NCBI RefSeq assembly: GCF_001427385.1
Contig: NZ_LMGJ01000034.1
Location: 1 to 34,588 of the forward strand
Length of the DNA: 34,588 bases
Source: Mesorhizobium sp. Root157
Lineage (GTDB): Bacteria > Pseudomonadota > Alphaproteobacteria > Rhizobiales > Rhizobiaceae
Reading direction: 5' to 3'
Shown: positions 34,069-34,588 of the stretch, piece by piece
Numbering within the stretch: position 1 is the stretch's first letter
How the letters are laid out: each line of letters opens with the position of its first letter
Position numbers and translations under genes: made by a program
The notes under the pieces: generated by a model
Databases searched by the model: none
Told to the model about the DNA's origin: nothing
Seen by the model: only the letters and a program-made list of their open reading frames with translations

Positions 34069-34588
34069 ATGACGCCGGAACTCTCCGCCAGTCTCGGACT
34101 TCTAACGCCGGAACTCATCATGGCCGTTGGGGCCATGGTGCTTCTGATGATCGGTGTCTATTCCAACAGCCGCTCGAGCACGCTTGTCACCACGCTTGCC
34201 GTGCTCGTGATGGTGGCCGCGGGCGCATGGCTGCTTTTCTCGGTTGGCGAGGGCAAGGCGTTCGGCAACTCGTTCGTCGTCGACCCGTTCGCGCGCTTCA
34301 TGAAAGTACTGACGCTTGTCGGGTCGGCGGTGACGCTGGTGATGTCGGTCGGCTTCGCCAAGGCAGAGAAGTTCGACAGTTTCGAATATCCGGTCCTGGT
34401 CATGCTGTCGTCGATCGGCATGCTGTTGATGGCCTCGGCCAACGACATGATCGCGCTCTATCTCAGCTTCGAACTGCAATCGCTTGCGCTCTATATCGTT
34501 GCGGCAATCAACCGCGACAGCCTGCGCTCGAGCGAGGCGGGCCTGAAGTACTTTATCCTCGGTGCGCTCGGTACCGGCATGATGCTCT
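34069..34588 (+). CDS. nuoN: NADH-quinone oxidoreductase subunit N (partial, cut by window end)
   Basis: ND2 homologue, third antiporter-like subunit. Only the first 173 codons are in the window; the frame is open to the last base. It starts MTPELSASLGLLTPELIMAVGAM, has hydrophobic helices near 13-30, 38-56, 75-97, 107-127 and 130-150, and the conserved glutamate in YLSFELQSLALYIV, then GLKYFILGALGTGMML, all typical of NuoN. The ATG at 34069 follows nuoM by 18 nt, with GGAGA upstream. Confidence 0.96.
   Translation, partial: MTPELSASLGLLTPELIMAVGAMVLLMIGVYSNSRSSTLVTTLAVLVMVAAGAWLLFSVGEGKAFGNSFVVDPFARFMKVLTLVGSAVTLVMSVGFAKAEKFDSFEYPVLVMLSSIGMLLMASANDMIALYLSFELQSLALYIVAAINRDSLRSSEAGLKYFILGALGTGMML

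Overview
The window looks like the chromosome of an alphaproteobacterium of the order Rhizobiales (Hyphomicrobiales), probably near Mesorhizobium, Aminobacter or another Phyllobacteriaceae genus. The reasons are the aerobic (CobG-type) cobalamin pathway with cobK reversed inside the cluster, a 14-gene-type nuo operon with a long NuoE and an extra small gene between nuoF and nuoG, GC-rich coding sequence, and a palindromic repeat of the kind scattered through rhizobial genomes. This placement is an inference from gene content, not from a database search.

Layout. (1) 1-710: the leader side and whole of a small CRISPR array with 32-nt, type I-C-like repeats and nine spacers; its last repeat is truncated and no cas gene lies in the window. 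(2) 922-1470: a lone plus-strand DUF2478 protein. (3) 17165-1490, minus strand: a cobalamin biosynthesis operon that starts with a sigma70-like promoter and a cobalamin riboswitch, then DUF1636 - cobW - cobN - cobG - cobH - cobI - cobJ - (cobK on the opposite strand) - cobL - cobE - cobM - cobA - cobB - cobS - cobT. Nine of the junctions are 4-nt ATGA overlaps, which indicates one translationally coupled unit. The set covers SUMT (CobA), most steps of the aerobic corrin ring pathway, cobalt insertion (CobN; its AAA partners are not here) and the last steps (CobS, CobT). CobF, CobQ, CobC/D, CobO and CobP are not in the window. (4) 17173-18372, minus: a YcaQ/AlkX-type winged-helix DNA glycosylase. 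(5) 18700 to the right edge, plus: the respiratory complex I operon nuoABCD - fkbM-type methyltransferase - nuoEF - HhH-domain protein - nuoGHIJKLM - nuoN (cut by the window end).

How the parts work together. The cob operon makes B12 and is probably shut off by its product through the riboswitch, which lies just before a TTG start with a strong Shine-Dalgarno site. The nuo operon encodes the proton-pumping NADH:quinone oxidoreductase: peripheral arm NuoB-G and NuoI, membrane arm NuoA, H and J-N. Two non-canonical genes lie inside it: a FkbM-family methyltransferase overlapping the nuoD stop, and a protein whose C-terminal helix-hairpin-helix-like domain is clearly related to a C-terminal extension of NuoE.

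Most unusual points: the related C-terminal domains in NuoE and its neighbour, the methyltransferase inside nuo, the palindromic element translated in frame inside cobN, cobK nested antisense with overlaps at both ends, and the structured 168-nt spacer between nuoI and nuoJ. I did not find a wholly unknown defence or metabolic system here.
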